From positions 2,661,501 through 2,725,500 of the forward strand of contig NZ_CP042176.1 in NCBI RefSeq assembly GCF_005937885.2: a DNA stretch of 64,000 nucleotides. The letters are read 5' to 3'. Positions 1-7,531 of this stretch are shown here, in pieces (within the stretch, counting starts at the first letter, position 1; the number at the start of each line of letters is the position of its first letter). A program made the translations under genes and the position numbers. The DNA comes from Bradyrhizobium sp. KBS0727 (lineage in GTDB: Bacteria > Pseudomonadota > Alphaproteobacteria > Rhizobiales > Xanthobacteraceae). The notes beneath the pieces were generated by a model. That model worked only from the letters and a program-made list of their open reading frames with translations. It ran no database searches and was not told where the DNA came from.

Positions 1-1
1 G

Positions 2-451
2 GGATGGCATCGCTCGTTCTGCATGTCCATCGTCGCGGGTCGAGCTTCTCCCGCCTCTCCGGGCTTGATGCTGGGCCTGGACGGCGGTGGGGAATGCCTT
101 GGGAGCGCTTTCCGGCTCGACGACGCCGACGTCCGTTCGGAATTAACCCTGCTTTGGCGGCGCGAGATGCTGTGTCGCGGAGCCTATGTTCCAAAGTGGT
201 TGGAGCTCCATGATGAAGACGGGGTGGGCTTCGGCCATGCCGTCGCCTTCACGATCGATCCGGAGGGCGAGAAATACGTCGGCAATATGCCCGCGGAGGT
301 CGCGGTGCGACGCCTGGCCTCTGCGTCGGGCGGATTGGGGTCTTGCGCGGACTACCTCTTTCAGACGCGAGACGGACTGCGCGCTCACGGAATACCCGAC
401 CTTGCCCTCGAGCACCTTGCGAACCGCGTCGAAATCGCCCTGGCGGCGTAA
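2..451 (+). CDS. chaC: Gamma-glutamylcyclotransferase, ChaC type (5' end missing)
   Basis: The frame is open from the window edge, so the start and the N-terminal substrate loop lie upstream. The first visible residues (GWHRSFC) continue into PGLMLGLD, GGECLGSAFRL and LWRREMLCRGAYVPKWLEL, the usual order in ChaC proteins, which split glutathione into 5-oxoproline and Cys-Gly in the cytosol. By analogy with human CHAC2, the catalytic acid should be the Glu in WRREM. The C-terminal part (GLGSCADYLFQTRDGLRAHGIPD) is also typical. The Met at position 23 is internal to the family domain and is not a real start. Confidence is high for the family and lower for exact specificity. Confidence 0.85.
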   Translation, partial: GWHRSFCMSIVAGRASPASPGLMLGLDGGGECLGSAFRLDDADVRSELTLLWRREMLCRGAYVPKWLELHDEDGVGFGHAVAFTIDPEGEKYVGNMPAEVAVRRLASASGGLGSCADYLFQTRDGLRAHGIPDLALEHLANRVEIALAA

Positions 452-457
452 GGAGGC

Positions 458-589
458 GTGGGCCGCTGCGGGATCGATAACTCGGGGCCAAGAGCGGGGA
501 TCGAGTACCTGTCGGCGTCGCTTCCGGACGGAACGGCGGACGTGGTCGCGGAGCAGTTGTTCTCCGCAGTGCAAGCTTCCCTGATTTGA
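458..589 (+). CDS. Possible small ORF after chaC
   Basis: A GTG just after an AAGGAGG stretch opens 43 codons in the same frame as chaC, after its TAA stop. The product ends AGIEYLSASLPDGTADVVAEQ..., which has a protein-like composition. No family was recognised. The ribosome-binding site is too close to the GTG to be convincing, so this may be untranslated spacer or an eroded gene end. Confidence 0.2.
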   Translation: MGRCGIDNSGPRAGIEYLSASLPDGTADVVAEQLFSAVQASLI

Positions 590-663
590 GAATAAGGACC
601 GGAGTGTCCGTGGATCCGGAACGCGTAGCGTTAACTTCATGCTCAGCTAACGGGAGAAGGGCC

Positions 664-1215
664 ATGAATTTCATCGCGACGCGCCTCGCCGGGGGGGAAC
701 TCGCCGACGCGGCCGACCTGATCGAATACGGAATCGACGGTTGCGATCTCGGGAAGGTGCTGGTCGCACGCAGCAAGATTGGTGTGTGCGCGATCTTGCT
801 GGGGGCGAACCAGGACGAGATGGAGCGGAGCCTCGCTGCGATCTTTCCGATGAGCCTATTGGTCCTGAACAAGCCTCACGTTCGTGACGAGTTGGCTAAG
901 GCGGTGCAGTTCATCGCGTCGCCGAAGGACGATCTTGATCTCGAGCTCGACGTGCGCGGGACACCTTTTCAGCATCGCGTCTGGGACGCATTGCGCACCG
1001 TGAAATCCGGCCGGCCGGTTACTTACGCGCAGCTTGCCTGTCGGGTACACGGACCGAAGTCTTTGCGCGCTATCGCGCAAGCCTGCTCGGAGAACCCAAT
1101 CGCCCTCGCAATACCGTGCCATCGTGTCATGGGAAACAGCGGATCTACCTCTGGCTATCGCTGGGGCGTCGAGCGGAAGCGGGCGCTGGTGAATCGCGAA
1201 GTCGCCGCGGCGTAG
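664..1215 (+). CDS. Methylated-DNA-protein-cysteine methyltransferase (Ada-C/Ogt type), copy 1
   Basis: Suicide repair enzyme that moves O6-alkyl groups from guanine to its own cysteine. The active-site motif PCHRV has Cys at residue 152. The usual DNA-binding helix motif precedes it: VTYAQLA, then SLRAIAQACSENP with the arginine finger kept. The tail GYRWGVERKRALV is of Ada type. There is no N-terminal zinc/AraC part, so it is a stand-alone Ada C-terminal domain with a degenerate RNase-H-like N-terminus (183 aa). ATG 664 was chosen because GGGAGAAGG lies just upstream; an ATG 78 nt further up has no such site. A second copy lies at 3357-3890. Confidence 0.92.
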   Translation: MNFIATRLAGGELADAADLIEYGIDGCDLGKVLVARSKIGVCAILLGANQDEMERSLAAIFPMSLLVLNKPHVRDELAKAVQFIASPKDDLDLELDVRGTPFQHRVWDALRTVKSGRPVTYAQLACRVHGPKSLRAIAQACSENPIALAIPCHRVMGNSGSTSGYRWGVERKRALVNREVAAA

Positions 1216-1238
1216 TCGCTAGGCCGTCCCACGGCGCC

Positions 1239-1907
1239 CTAGTTTTTGACGACCATGCACAGCCGATTCCAGCCGGTGAGCGCGGCTCCGATGCAGAGAG
1301 CGAGCGAGGCCGGCCAGGTCGGGTTTGGTAAAAACCCCAGGAAGGCGGCGGCGCCGCCGATCGAAAGCACGAACGAGCGATCGGCCTTACCCAAGGGACC
1401 TTCAACGCGGCGCTGGTCGCCGAACGCGGGGCCGGCCAGGCCGACGAATTCGCTCAGCACAACGAGCGCGATCACGATCGAGCCTTTTGCGACGGTGCAA
1501 GACGAGATGAACATCAATGGAAGAAATAAAGCGATCTCGGAAAGGATGTCGCCAGTCTCGTTCAGCACGCCACCCAAGCGACTCTTTTGTCCGAACTCGA
1601 CCGCCAACGTGCCGTCGAGCGAGGCGCAGGCGGTCCGGACGAGGACCCACGCCGGAAGAATCCCGAAAAGCGCGGGCCTGTCGGGAAACGCACAGAGGAC
1701 GGAGCCGACCGCGATCGATCCGGCCAACGACGCCAACGTCACCTGATTCGCTGTGACCCCGGTCCGCGCCAGCAGCGCCGCGACAGGATACAGCAGTCTT
1801 TTCAGCCTGGGTTTGAGGAAAGTCAGCGTCGTTCCCGTCAGAAACGTAGGTAGTTCGCGATCTCGGCGCCCGCGACGAGAATCGTCGTTGCCGCAGGATT
1901 GTCCCAT
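1239..1907 (-). CDS. CDP-alcohol phosphatidyltransferase family protein (YnbA-like)
   Basis: Predicted inner-membrane enzyme that joins a CDP-activated alcohol or lipid to a second alcohol. Hydrophobic segments fill most of the 222 residues after a basic N-terminus. The signature runs SLDGTLAVEFGQKSRLGGVLNETGD. Compared with the canonical D-x2-DG-x2-AR-x8-G-x3-D-x3-D, the first Asp is Ala, the Arg is Val and the third Asp is Asn, while the second and fourth Asp remain. LNETGD and FGPLGKSDR-like signatures are those of the E. coli YnbA branch. It lies 8 nt after the cytidylyltransferase gene on the same strand, so the two probably form one pathway. The exact start is uncertain because the first 30 residues are not conserved-looking. 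Confidence 0.82.
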   Translation of the reverse strand: MGQSCGNDDSRRGRRDRELPTFLTGTTLTFLKPRLKRLLYPVAALLARTGVTANQVTLASLAGSIAVGSVLCAFPDRPALFGILPAWVLVRTACASLDGTLAVEFGQKSRLGGVLNETGDILSEIALFLPLMFISSCTVAKGSIVIALVVLSEFVGLAGPAFGDQRRVEGPLGKADRSFVLSIGGAAAFLGFLPNPTWPASLALCIGAALTGWNRLCMVVKN

Positions 1908-1915
1908 CGCTGAAG

Positions 1916-2386
1916 TCAGGCGGCGATCGCGGCTTCGAGCGCCGCGACGTTGCGGGTCCGGGTCGCGATAGCGTCGATATTCTGCAAAGTCCGGCGGAGA
2001 GCGCTGCTCGAGGTGGCTTGTGTGTAGTGAAAATAGATCACGTCGACACCTACTCTGGCGAAATCGCGCTCCAGCCTGTTGCCCTTTTCGGTTCCGCGCC
2101 AGTCGTCGCCCTTGAACAACACGTTGAAACGCAATTCCTTCCAGATCTCTATCTTGTCGTACGTCATCGCGGCGTGCGCCATGTTCACGTACCGGACATT
2201 GCGAACGATCTCGAGTCGCTCGAGCAGCGGTATCACGGGCGTCACGCCTTTGTGTCGGATCAGCACGTCGTCCGCGGCCACGCCGGCGATGAGATAGTCG
2301 CAGTTCTCCTTCGCCTGCCGTAGAATATTCAGGTGCCCGATATGGAAAAGATCGAAGGCGCCCGGCACGTACCCGATACGGATCAT
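1916..2386 (-). CDS. Nucleotidyltransferase, glycerol-3-phosphate cytidylyltransferase (TagD)-like
   Basis: Small cytosolic cytidylyltransferase of the HxGH superfamily (156 aa). It opens MIRIGYVPGAFDLFHIGHLNIL, with HIGH at residues 15-18. IKGDDWRGTEKG-like and QATSSSALR blocks follow, the latter in the place of the RTxGISTT CTP-binding motif. It would make a CDP-alcohol from CTP and a phosphorylated alcohol. ATG 2386 was chosen because it has GGGAGA upstream and because it matches the family N-terminus; the frame is open further up but reads as low-complexity sequence. The product is likely the substrate of the CDP-alcohol phosphatidyltransferase gene next to it. Which alcohol is used cannot be read from the sequence. 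Confidence 0.88.
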   Translation of the reverse strand: MIRIGYVPGAFDLFHIGHLNILRQAKENCDYLIAGVAADDVLIRHKGVTPVIPLLERLEIVRNVRYVNMAHAAMTYDKIEIWKELRFNVLFKGDDWRGTEKGNRLERDFARVGVDVIYFHYTQATSSSALRRTLQNIDAIATRTRNVAALEAAIAA

Positions 2387-2625
2387 TGTAGTCGTCTCCC
2401 GATTTTCGCGTGATCTTGATGATGTCGGTCGACGGGCGTCGCAGCGCTCCGCTTCCTGCTCCCCAATTGAATTACTCCAATCGATCTGTGCCTCGTCGAA
2501 GCGGCGACGAGTCGGCGACATCGATATGGGGGCAAGAAACGGAGTTCGGGCGCACCCGCGCACGAATAGGCACGGGCGGCGTGATCACCTCTTCGGTGAT
2601 CGCGGACAACCCGAAAGGCATTTAC

Positions 2626-3075
2626 ATGAGCTTGCAAGATGACAACAAGGCGATCGTCGGTCAGTGGTTCGATCGATTCTGGGGAAAGACCTTCGATGCG
2701 AGCGTGATCGAGCAGATCGCAGCGCCGGACATGCTGCTGAAGTATTCTCTGCACGAACCCCGCCGAGGGCGGGCGGATATCAAGAACTTCATCACCGATT
2801 TCCGCGCCGCATTCCGCGACCTGAACTTCTGGGGTACAGCCGATCTTCTCGCCGAGGGCGACTACGTCATCGGACAATGGGAAGGCGGCGGCACCCACAC
2901 CGGACCGGCGTTCAAGGATTTCCTGGCTGGCAGCCTGTCTGCCAACACGGGCAAGACGATGCGCTTCACCGGCGTGACCATTCTCAAGCTGAAGGATGGC
3001 AAGATCGTCGAGGAAATCGGCCTCGATGACGGCGTCGCGTGTTTGACCCAGCTCGGCATCCTGAAGGCTGCCTAA
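2626..3075 (+). CDS. SnoaL-like / NTF2-fold protein
   Basis: A 149-residue protein with the alpha+beta cone layout of the SnoaL/ester cyclase group: helix NKAIVGQWFDRFW, then AAPDMLLKYSLHEPRRGRADIKNFI, AFRDLNFWGTADLLAEGDYVIGQWEGGGTHTGPAF and the closing GKIVEEIGLDDGVACLTQLG. Members include polyketide cyclases and many uncharacterised small-molecule enzymes, so no reaction is assigned. ATG 2626 follows CGAAAGG and fits the family start. It is divergent from the cytidylyltransferase gene and is followed by a strong terminator, so it is probably a single-gene transcript. Confidence 0.8.
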   Translation: MSLQDDNKAIVGQWFDRFWGKTFDASVIEQIAAPDMLLKYSLHEPRRGRADIKNFITDFRAAFRDLNFWGTADLLAEGDYVIGQWEGGGTHTGPAFKDFLAGSLSANTGKTMRFTGVTILKLKDGKIVEEIGLDDGVACLTQLGILKAA

Positions 3076-3083
3076 CTGCGTGA

Positions 3084-3113
3084 GGCCGTCGTTCGAAAGA
3101 ACGGCGGCCTTTT
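3084..3113 (+). terminator. Intrinsic terminator after the SnoaL-like gene
   Basis: An 11-bp stem (GGCCGTCGTTC with GAACGGCGGCC, one G-U pair), a GAAA tetraloop and a TTTT tract, starting 8 nt after the stop codon. This is a textbook rho-independent terminator. Confidence 0.85.
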
Positions 3114-3131
3114 GGCAAGCGTACGCTTGCC
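3114..3131. repeat. 18-bp perfect palindrome
   Basis: GGCAAGCGTACGCTTGCC is self-complementary over all 18 bases and starts directly after the terminator T-tract. It could be a regulator site for the downstream alkyltransferase operon (about 225 nt away) or an extension of the terminator hairpin. Confidence 0.6.
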
Positions 3132-3356
3132 GACGATGAAATTCCGACCGAAATAGCTCGCTCCCTCGGATCCTGGTCGTTCGCTTCGGCGCCCGCGCCG
3201 CGCGCCTGGAGGTGAGATCGCGCTCAGCGTCGCGAAGCGACGGATATCCGGAGTGACCGTCGGGGCCATCGCAAAAAGCCAATTTGAAAGCAAGGCACGG
3301 AGTGGGGACGGGAGCAAAAGGGCAGATGCTCCGGATTGATACGGAGGAATACTGTC

Positions 3357-3890
3357 ATGAATACGCCGGCCCCCAACACGACCGAGCCCGAGATCCTTCT
3401 TTTCGGCTATGGAGAAACCGAGCTCGGGCAGATCGTCGTGGCCGAAACCAGGCGCGGCGTTGCGGCGCTGTTCCTCGGCGAGGATCGAGCGAAGCTGTTT
3501 CGCGATCTGGAGCAGGCGTTTCCGTGCACGCGGCTCGTTCTCGATCAGGCCGCCCTTGAGACTACGATCAGCCGTGCCATCTCGATGATCGATACGCCGC
3601 GCGCCGCAGTCGAGTTGTCGCTCGATCTGCGTGGATCGCCCATCGAAATGGCGGTCTGGAAGGCGTTGATGTCCATCCCGATCGGGGAAACACGGACATA
3701 TGGCCAAATCGCAAAGAATTTGCCGATCGCGGCGACGGCTAAAGAGGTCGGTGCGGCTTGCGCCGCAAATCGCATTGCCGTCGCCGTGCCGTGCCACCGC
3801 GTCGTGAAGGCCGACGGATCGGTTGCCGGTTATCGTTGGGGCGTGAAGCGCAAGCTTCGATTGATCAATAGAGAGGGTATCGACCTATGA
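3357..3890 (+). CDS. Methylated-DNA-protein-cysteine methyltransferase-like, copy 2 (arginine finger replaced)
   Basis: Stand-alone Ada C-terminal-type alkyltransferase of 177 residues. VPCHRVVKADGSVAGYRWGVKRKLRL is intact with the acceptor Cys at residue 146, and RTYGQIA gives the usual Tyr. The helix before it reads TAKEVGAACAAN where Ada has AVRAVASACAAN, so the nucleotide-flipping arginine is Lys129 here. ATG 3357 has GGAGG about 8 nt upstream and was preferred over an ATG 21 nt earlier. The stop overlaps the next gene's start (ATGA), so it is translationally coupled to the 2OG-Fe(II) oxygenase. It could be a true methyltransferase with altered kinetics or a relative with a different substrate. 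Confidence 0.88.
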   Translation: MNTPAPNTTEPEILLFGYGETELGQIVVAETRRGVAALFLGEDRAKLFRDLEQAFPCTRLVLDQAALETTISRAISMIDTPRAAVELSLDLRGSPIEMAVWKALMSIPIGETRTYGQIAKNLPIAATAKEVGAACAANRIAVAVPCHRVVKADGSVAGYRWGVKRKLRLINREGIDL

Positions 3891-4666
3891 CCGCGAATGT
3901 GAGCCAAATGAAAAACGGGACTGAGAAGACCACCAAGGGAAACGGAGCCACGGTGACGGCGGCGATTCAGGCGCGCGTGGAGCGCGTCGACTGGGAACGG
4001 ATCTACGCCGATCTCGACGCCCAAGGTTGGGCCATCGCGCCGAAGCTTCTGACCCACGCGGAAGCCGATGCGGTCGTCGGCCTCTACCATCGGGGTGACG
4101 GCTTCCGGAGCCACGTCATCATGGGCCGGCACGGTTTCGGTCGCGGTGAGTACAAATACTTCAGCTATCCGCTGCCGCCGATCATCCAGGCGCTGCGGGC
4201 GGCGGCCTATCCCCATCTGGTGCCGGTCGCAAACAAATGGCACGAGCGCATGAGCAAGGACGTGCGGTTCCCCGCGAATCATGCCGCATTCCTCGATCGC
4301 TGCCACAAGGCGGGCCAGGTCCGTCCTACGCCCCTTCTGCTGGAGTACGCGCCTGAAGACTACAACTGTCTTCACCGTGATCTGTACGGCGAGCACGTCT
4401 TTCCGATTCAGATCGCGATTCTGCTGGACCAGCCGGGCGAGGACTTTGAAGGGGGCGAGTTCGTCATGACCGAGCAACGCCCTCGCATGCAAACGCGCGC
4501 AATGGTTTTGCCCCTCAAGAAGGGGGACGCTGCCATCTTTGCCGTGAACAGTCGACCGATGAAGGGTGTTCGTGGCGACTACCAGGTGAAGCTGAATCAC
4601 GGCGTCAGCAAACTCTACTCGGGGAGACGCCATACGGTCGGCGTGATCTTCCACGACGCGACCTGA
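3887..4666 (+). CDS. 2OG-Fe(II) oxygenase coupled to the alkyltransferase
   Basis: Non-heme iron dioxygenase of 259 residues. The metal triad is visible as H163-x-D165 in CLHRDLYGEH and H238 in KLNHGVSKLYSG, and the 2-oxoglutarate-binding Arg is R248, ten residues after the last His. The central part (FPIQIAILLDQPGEDFEGGEFVM) is the double-stranded beta-helix core. It resembles the uncharacterised COG3826-type group often found near ada/alkB genes, not AlkB itself. Its 4-nt overlap with the alkyltransferase gene supports a role in the alkylation response, perhaps direct oxidative dealkylation. The substrate is an inference. Confidence 0.85.
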   Translation: MTANVSQMKNGTEKTTKGNGATVTAAIQARVERVDWERIYADLDAQGWAIAPKLLTHAEADAVVGLYHRGDGFRSHVIMGRHGFGRGEYKYFSYPLPPIIQALRAAAYPHLVPVANKWHERMSKDVRFPANHAAFLDRCHKAGQVRPTPLLLEYAPEDYNCLHRDLYGEHVFPIQIAILLDQPGEDFEGGEFVMTEQRPRMQTRAMVLPLKKGDAAIFAVNSRPMKGVRGDYQVKLNHGVSKLYSGRRHTVGVIFHDAT

Positions 4667-4967
4667 GTGCGCATCAGAACGCCAGAATTATGATCGGATT
4701 AAAATTCGATCTTAGGCAAAGGACAACAGTCGTGTGTCGGTGACGTTATCGACGAGGTGATGATCGGGTTTGGCGATCGTCATCTTTTCTCCCGACGACC
4801 CAGGTGCAGTTAAAGGGAATTGCTCAAGCCGGACGACGGCCCGCCTATGGCCGGGAGCTGCGCGACGCATCCACATGCGCCTCGAGGGGCGAACGCAAGC
4901 CCCGAGGGCAAGCCTAGCCGAACGTGCTGTTCGACGATGGGCGGGCATCCCGCAACGACGGTGGTGG
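4667..4967. other. Intergenic spacer, 301 nt
   Basis: No convincing gene. A weak hairpin at 4692-4711 (GATCGGAT, loop TAAA, ATTCGATC) could end the alkyltransferase/oxygenase transcript. Short open frames on both strands lack ribosome-binding sites and family features. Confidence 0.5.
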
Positions 4968-5276
4968 CTAGACCTGTCGGCCATATCTCTCGGTTACCGC
5001 CGCCGCGACGAATTTTCTGCGTCCGGCACTGCTTGGGCTTGTGCTATGAGCGGCGCACCAGTCCGGAAATGTGGCGGGGTCGATGTAAACACGTAGCACG
5101 ACGTGTCCATAGGCCTTGAGCCCATGCTCCATTTCCTCGGCCATCTTCAGCCATTCTTTCCAGCTCCGTGGCATCTTGTCGCCATCGTCGAAAAGTTGCC
5201 GCAAGGTTGGATAATCTTCCTCCTTTATCCAATAGGCTCCGACAGCGGGAGGCGGTTTATCCTCGGAGTTCGTCAT
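4968..5276 (-). CDS. Conserved hypothetical protein, 102 aa
   Basis: A small soluble, charged protein: KPPPAVGAYWIKEEDYPTLRQLFDDGDKMPRSWKEWLKMAEEMEHGLKAYGHVVLRVYIDPATFPDWCAA, ending in a basic SAGRRKFVAAAVTERYG. I recall very similar small proteins in Bradyrhizobium genomes but know no function. GGGAGAGCAGGT upstream of the ATG makes a good ribosome-binding site. No signal peptide or membrane segment. It lies alone between two spacers. Confidence 0.7.
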   Translation of the reverse strand: MTNSEDKPPPAVGAYWIKEEDYPTLRQLFDDGDKMPRSWKEWLKMAEEMEHGLKAYGHVVLRVYIDPATFPDWCAAHSTSPSSAGRRKFVAAAVTERYGRQV

Positions 5277-5793
5277 ACCTGCTCTCCCTGCAGATGCTGC
5301 CTGTCACTGACACGTTCGAGGTGGGTCGCCCGCCTCGAATTGCCGCAAATCAGTGATTCGATCATTGATGAAATTATCTCGCGAACTGTCAGGGCCGCCG
5401 AACTTCCGCGATACTCCCGGGGCGCCGATGGCGGCGTAGGCATGACAGTTCCTCCGCCATCCCGTCCTCCGCGTATAGCGAGGCGAAGACCATAGCTTCT
5501 AACCGAATTGACCGTTGATCTCACCTAATCGGCCGTTTCTGGTCGGCCGCTTGTGGCGCGAAACGGTCATTCGTGCTCCCTGAATCCATCGCAAGCCCAT
5601 GGTATCTTTGAGAACTACCAAATTAACACTCAGTAGCGAGTGATGAACGGCTTGAGTTGGTGTGGCGGGAGAGTAGGTGCTCGCAGGGCGAATTGCGGTA
5701 AACGGAATCTCACGAGATGGTCATTGCGGTAGCGAGCCTCGTTCAGCTCCCTCAGTTGCGACTCTGGCGTCGGAGTAGAAGCAGGAGATAATC
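5277..5793. other. Intergenic spacer, 517 nt, with one repeat copy
   Basis: No gene recognised. One frame reads LPQISDSIIDEIISRTVRAAELPRYSRG (about 5340-5425) and looks protein-like, but it has no start or family match. A copy of a short dispersed repeat lies at 5545-5576. Confidence 0.4.
5545..5576 (+). repeat. Short dispersed repeat, copy A
   Basis: A 32-nt segment matching 24 of 32 positions of the segment at 6716-6747. Six of the eight differences are transitions. The shared core is TGGCGC, three or more purines, CGGTC, then TTC. Confidence 0.5.
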
Positions 5794-6663
5794 GTGGTTA
5801 CTCGGCATGCGACAAAACGCCAGCGGCACTTGATATGTCTTAGTGCGGTACGCGCCATAATCAAGATATCGCTTACAGCTGTGTTGATGTGTTGCACCGG
5901 CACAATGGCGACCGAAGCGGCTGACCTATATCGAGCGCAGGCAATCGTCACGGGCCAAGGCGAGGCAAACCGCATCATCGGCTTCGCCTCTTGTTTGGAG
6001 GACGTTCTCATAAAAGTATCCGGTGCGCAGAAGCTTGCGGGCGACCGTCGATTGGCAGCATACAAACCGAAGGCGAAAGGTTTCGTCAGGGCATTTAGCT
6101 ATCACGACCAAATGTCGGGCACTCCAACTCGCGACGAGCAGGGCACCCGCGATCGACCATACGATCTGATCGTCGACTTTGATGAAAAGAAAATCGACGA
6201 CGTTCTCAAGGCACTTGGCCTCAAGCCGTGGCTTTCACGCCGTCCGGTCCTTGGGGTCTTTGTCGAGATGCAACAAGACCTGAAAAAGTACATGGTCACA
6301 GCTGATGCAGACCAGTCCGAATTACAACGTGAATCACTGCTCGCAGCAGCCGGCAAGCGGGGGATGACTATTGCGTTGCCCGGCGTGGCAGCATTGGCGA
6401 AATTGAGCATCAATGGCGTGGGGCTCAGGACGATGACTTCCTCGACATTGGCTTCGGTCGCGGCCCAGCAGGGTGGGGAAATCGCTCTGGTCGGGCGATT
6501 GGTCTGGGTCGATCGGGAGCTCGGATGGGCCACGCAGTGGCAGATGGACTGGCAGAGCCGGACGCACCGATGGCAGGTTCGCGGAGTCACGTTTGATGAA
6601 GCTTTCCGACGCGGCATCGGCGGCGCTGCTCAGATTTTATCAAACAACGGCGATCCGGCATAG
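5794..6663 (+). CDS. DUF2066 exported protein
   Basis: A 289-residue protein with an N-terminal hydrophobic stretch (about residues 17-37) and a likely signal-peptidase site near TEAADLYRA, so probably periplasmic. The mature N-terminus LYRAQAIVTGQGEANRIIGFASCLEDVLIKVSGAQKL and the later RPYDLIVDFDEKKIDDVLKALGLKPW are the signature of DUF2066, whose function is unknown. The start is a GTG preceded by GGAG, within GCAGGAGATAATC. It stands alone, with copies of one short repeat about 220 nt upstream and 50 nt downstream. Confidence 0.85.
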   Translation: MVTRHATKRQRHLICLSAVRAIIKISLTAVLMCCTGTMATEAADLYRAQAIVTGQGEANRIIGFASCLEDVLIKVSGAQKLAGDRRLAAYKPKAKGFVRAFSYHDQMSGTPTRDEQGTRDRPYDLIVDFDEKKIDDVLKALGLKPWLSRRPVLGVFVEMQQDLKKYMVTADADQSELQRESLLAAAGKRGMTIALPGVAALAKLSINGVGLRTMTSSTLASVAAQQGGEIALVGRLVWVDRELGWATQWQMDWQSRTHRWQVRGVTFDEAFRRGIGGAAQILSNNGDPA

Positions 6664-6961
6664 CCGGGCAGAACGCGACGTTGATAGAATTAGACCGTCA
6701 TGAAGGCTGTCGAACGACCGCTCCTGGCGCAAAGCGGTCGTTCACGCGCTGGAGGCGTTTGCTTTTGAAGGCACACGGGCGCGTTTTCGGAACAAACACG
6801 GCAAGAACGTTCTAGACGCGATAACAGCCTTCAAGACGGTAGCTTGTTTGAACGTCACATTGGCCCATGCGAAAATTGGTTGCGCAGCTCCGCAATTCTC
6901 TCTGAATAATCATAAATGCCCGGATCCGGACCGGCCCGACGACGCGGTGTGTTGAGAGATC
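6664..6961. other. Intergenic spacer, 298 nt
   Basis: It holds the hairpin-forming repeat at 6712-6743. I see no gene in the rest. Confidence 0.5.
6712..6747. repeat. Short dispersed repeat, copy B, with perfect hairpin
   Basis: GAACGACCGCT and AGCGGTCGTTC form a perfect 11-bp stem around a 10-nt loop (6712-6743), 48 nt after the DUF2066 stop. The same sequence, partly decayed, lies at 5545-5576. It could act as a terminator, but no T-tract follows, and the repetition favours a mobile intergenic element. Confidence 0.6.
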
Positions 6962-7471
6962 ATGGACGACAAATCCGGCAAGCAGACTATCGAATACGGC
7001 ATCGTACCCATCGACGTGATGGCATCGATGTCGGGGCTCGATTTTGTCCGCGCGATCTTCGCGAGACGATTGCCGGAGCCGCCGATCATGCAGACGGTCG
7101 AGCCGTTCGACTGCACGGTCGAACCCGGCGCCGTCGTGATTCACAGCGTGCCGGGTCTGCGCCATTACAATCCGATCGGCTCGGTGCATGGTGGCTATGC
7201 CGCGATCCTCCTGGATTCCGCGATGGGGATCGCGGTGCAGAGCACGCTGCCCGCGGGCAGTGGCTACGCCACGCTGGAGTTCAAGATCTCATTCGTGCGC
7301 GGCATCAGCGAGACGAGCGGCGTGATCCGCACCGAGGGCCGCGTGCTCAACGCCGGCCGCCGCGTCGCTACCGCCGAGGCGCGCATCACCGATGCAAAGG
7401 ATCGGCTGCTTGCGCATGCGACGACGACGTGCCTTGTGTTCGAATTTCCGAAGGGGAGCGCGAAAGGCTGA
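6962..7471 (+). CDS. PaaI-family thioesterase (hotdog fold)
   Basis: Acyl-CoA thioesterase of the PaaI/YigI type, 169 aa. The hotdog helix motif is clear: GSVHGGYAAILLDSAMGIAV, where the Asp in LLDSA is the expected catalytic acid. The strands GYATLEFKISFVRGI, GVIRTEGRVLNAGRRVATAEARITD and LLAHATTTCLVF follow in the family order. Cytosolic. ATG 6962 follows TTGAGAGATC. The thioester it cleaves cannot be read from the sequence. It is 60 nt upstream of a cyclase gene, but a common function is not obvious. Confidence 0.85.
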   Translation: MDDKSGKQTIEYGIVPIDVMASMSGLDFVRAIFARRLPEPPIMQTVEPFDCTVEPGAVVIHSVPGLRHYNPIGSVHGGYAAILLDSAMGIAVQSTLPAGSGYATLEFKISFVRGISETSGVIRTEGRVLNAGRRVATAEARITDAKDRLLAHATTTCLVFEFPKGSAKG

Positions 7472-7531
7472 CGTTGAATTGGAGGTACCTTTGGGCTAGG
7501 CTTTCGCTACAGGTCAAGAGAGGGCTCCCCT

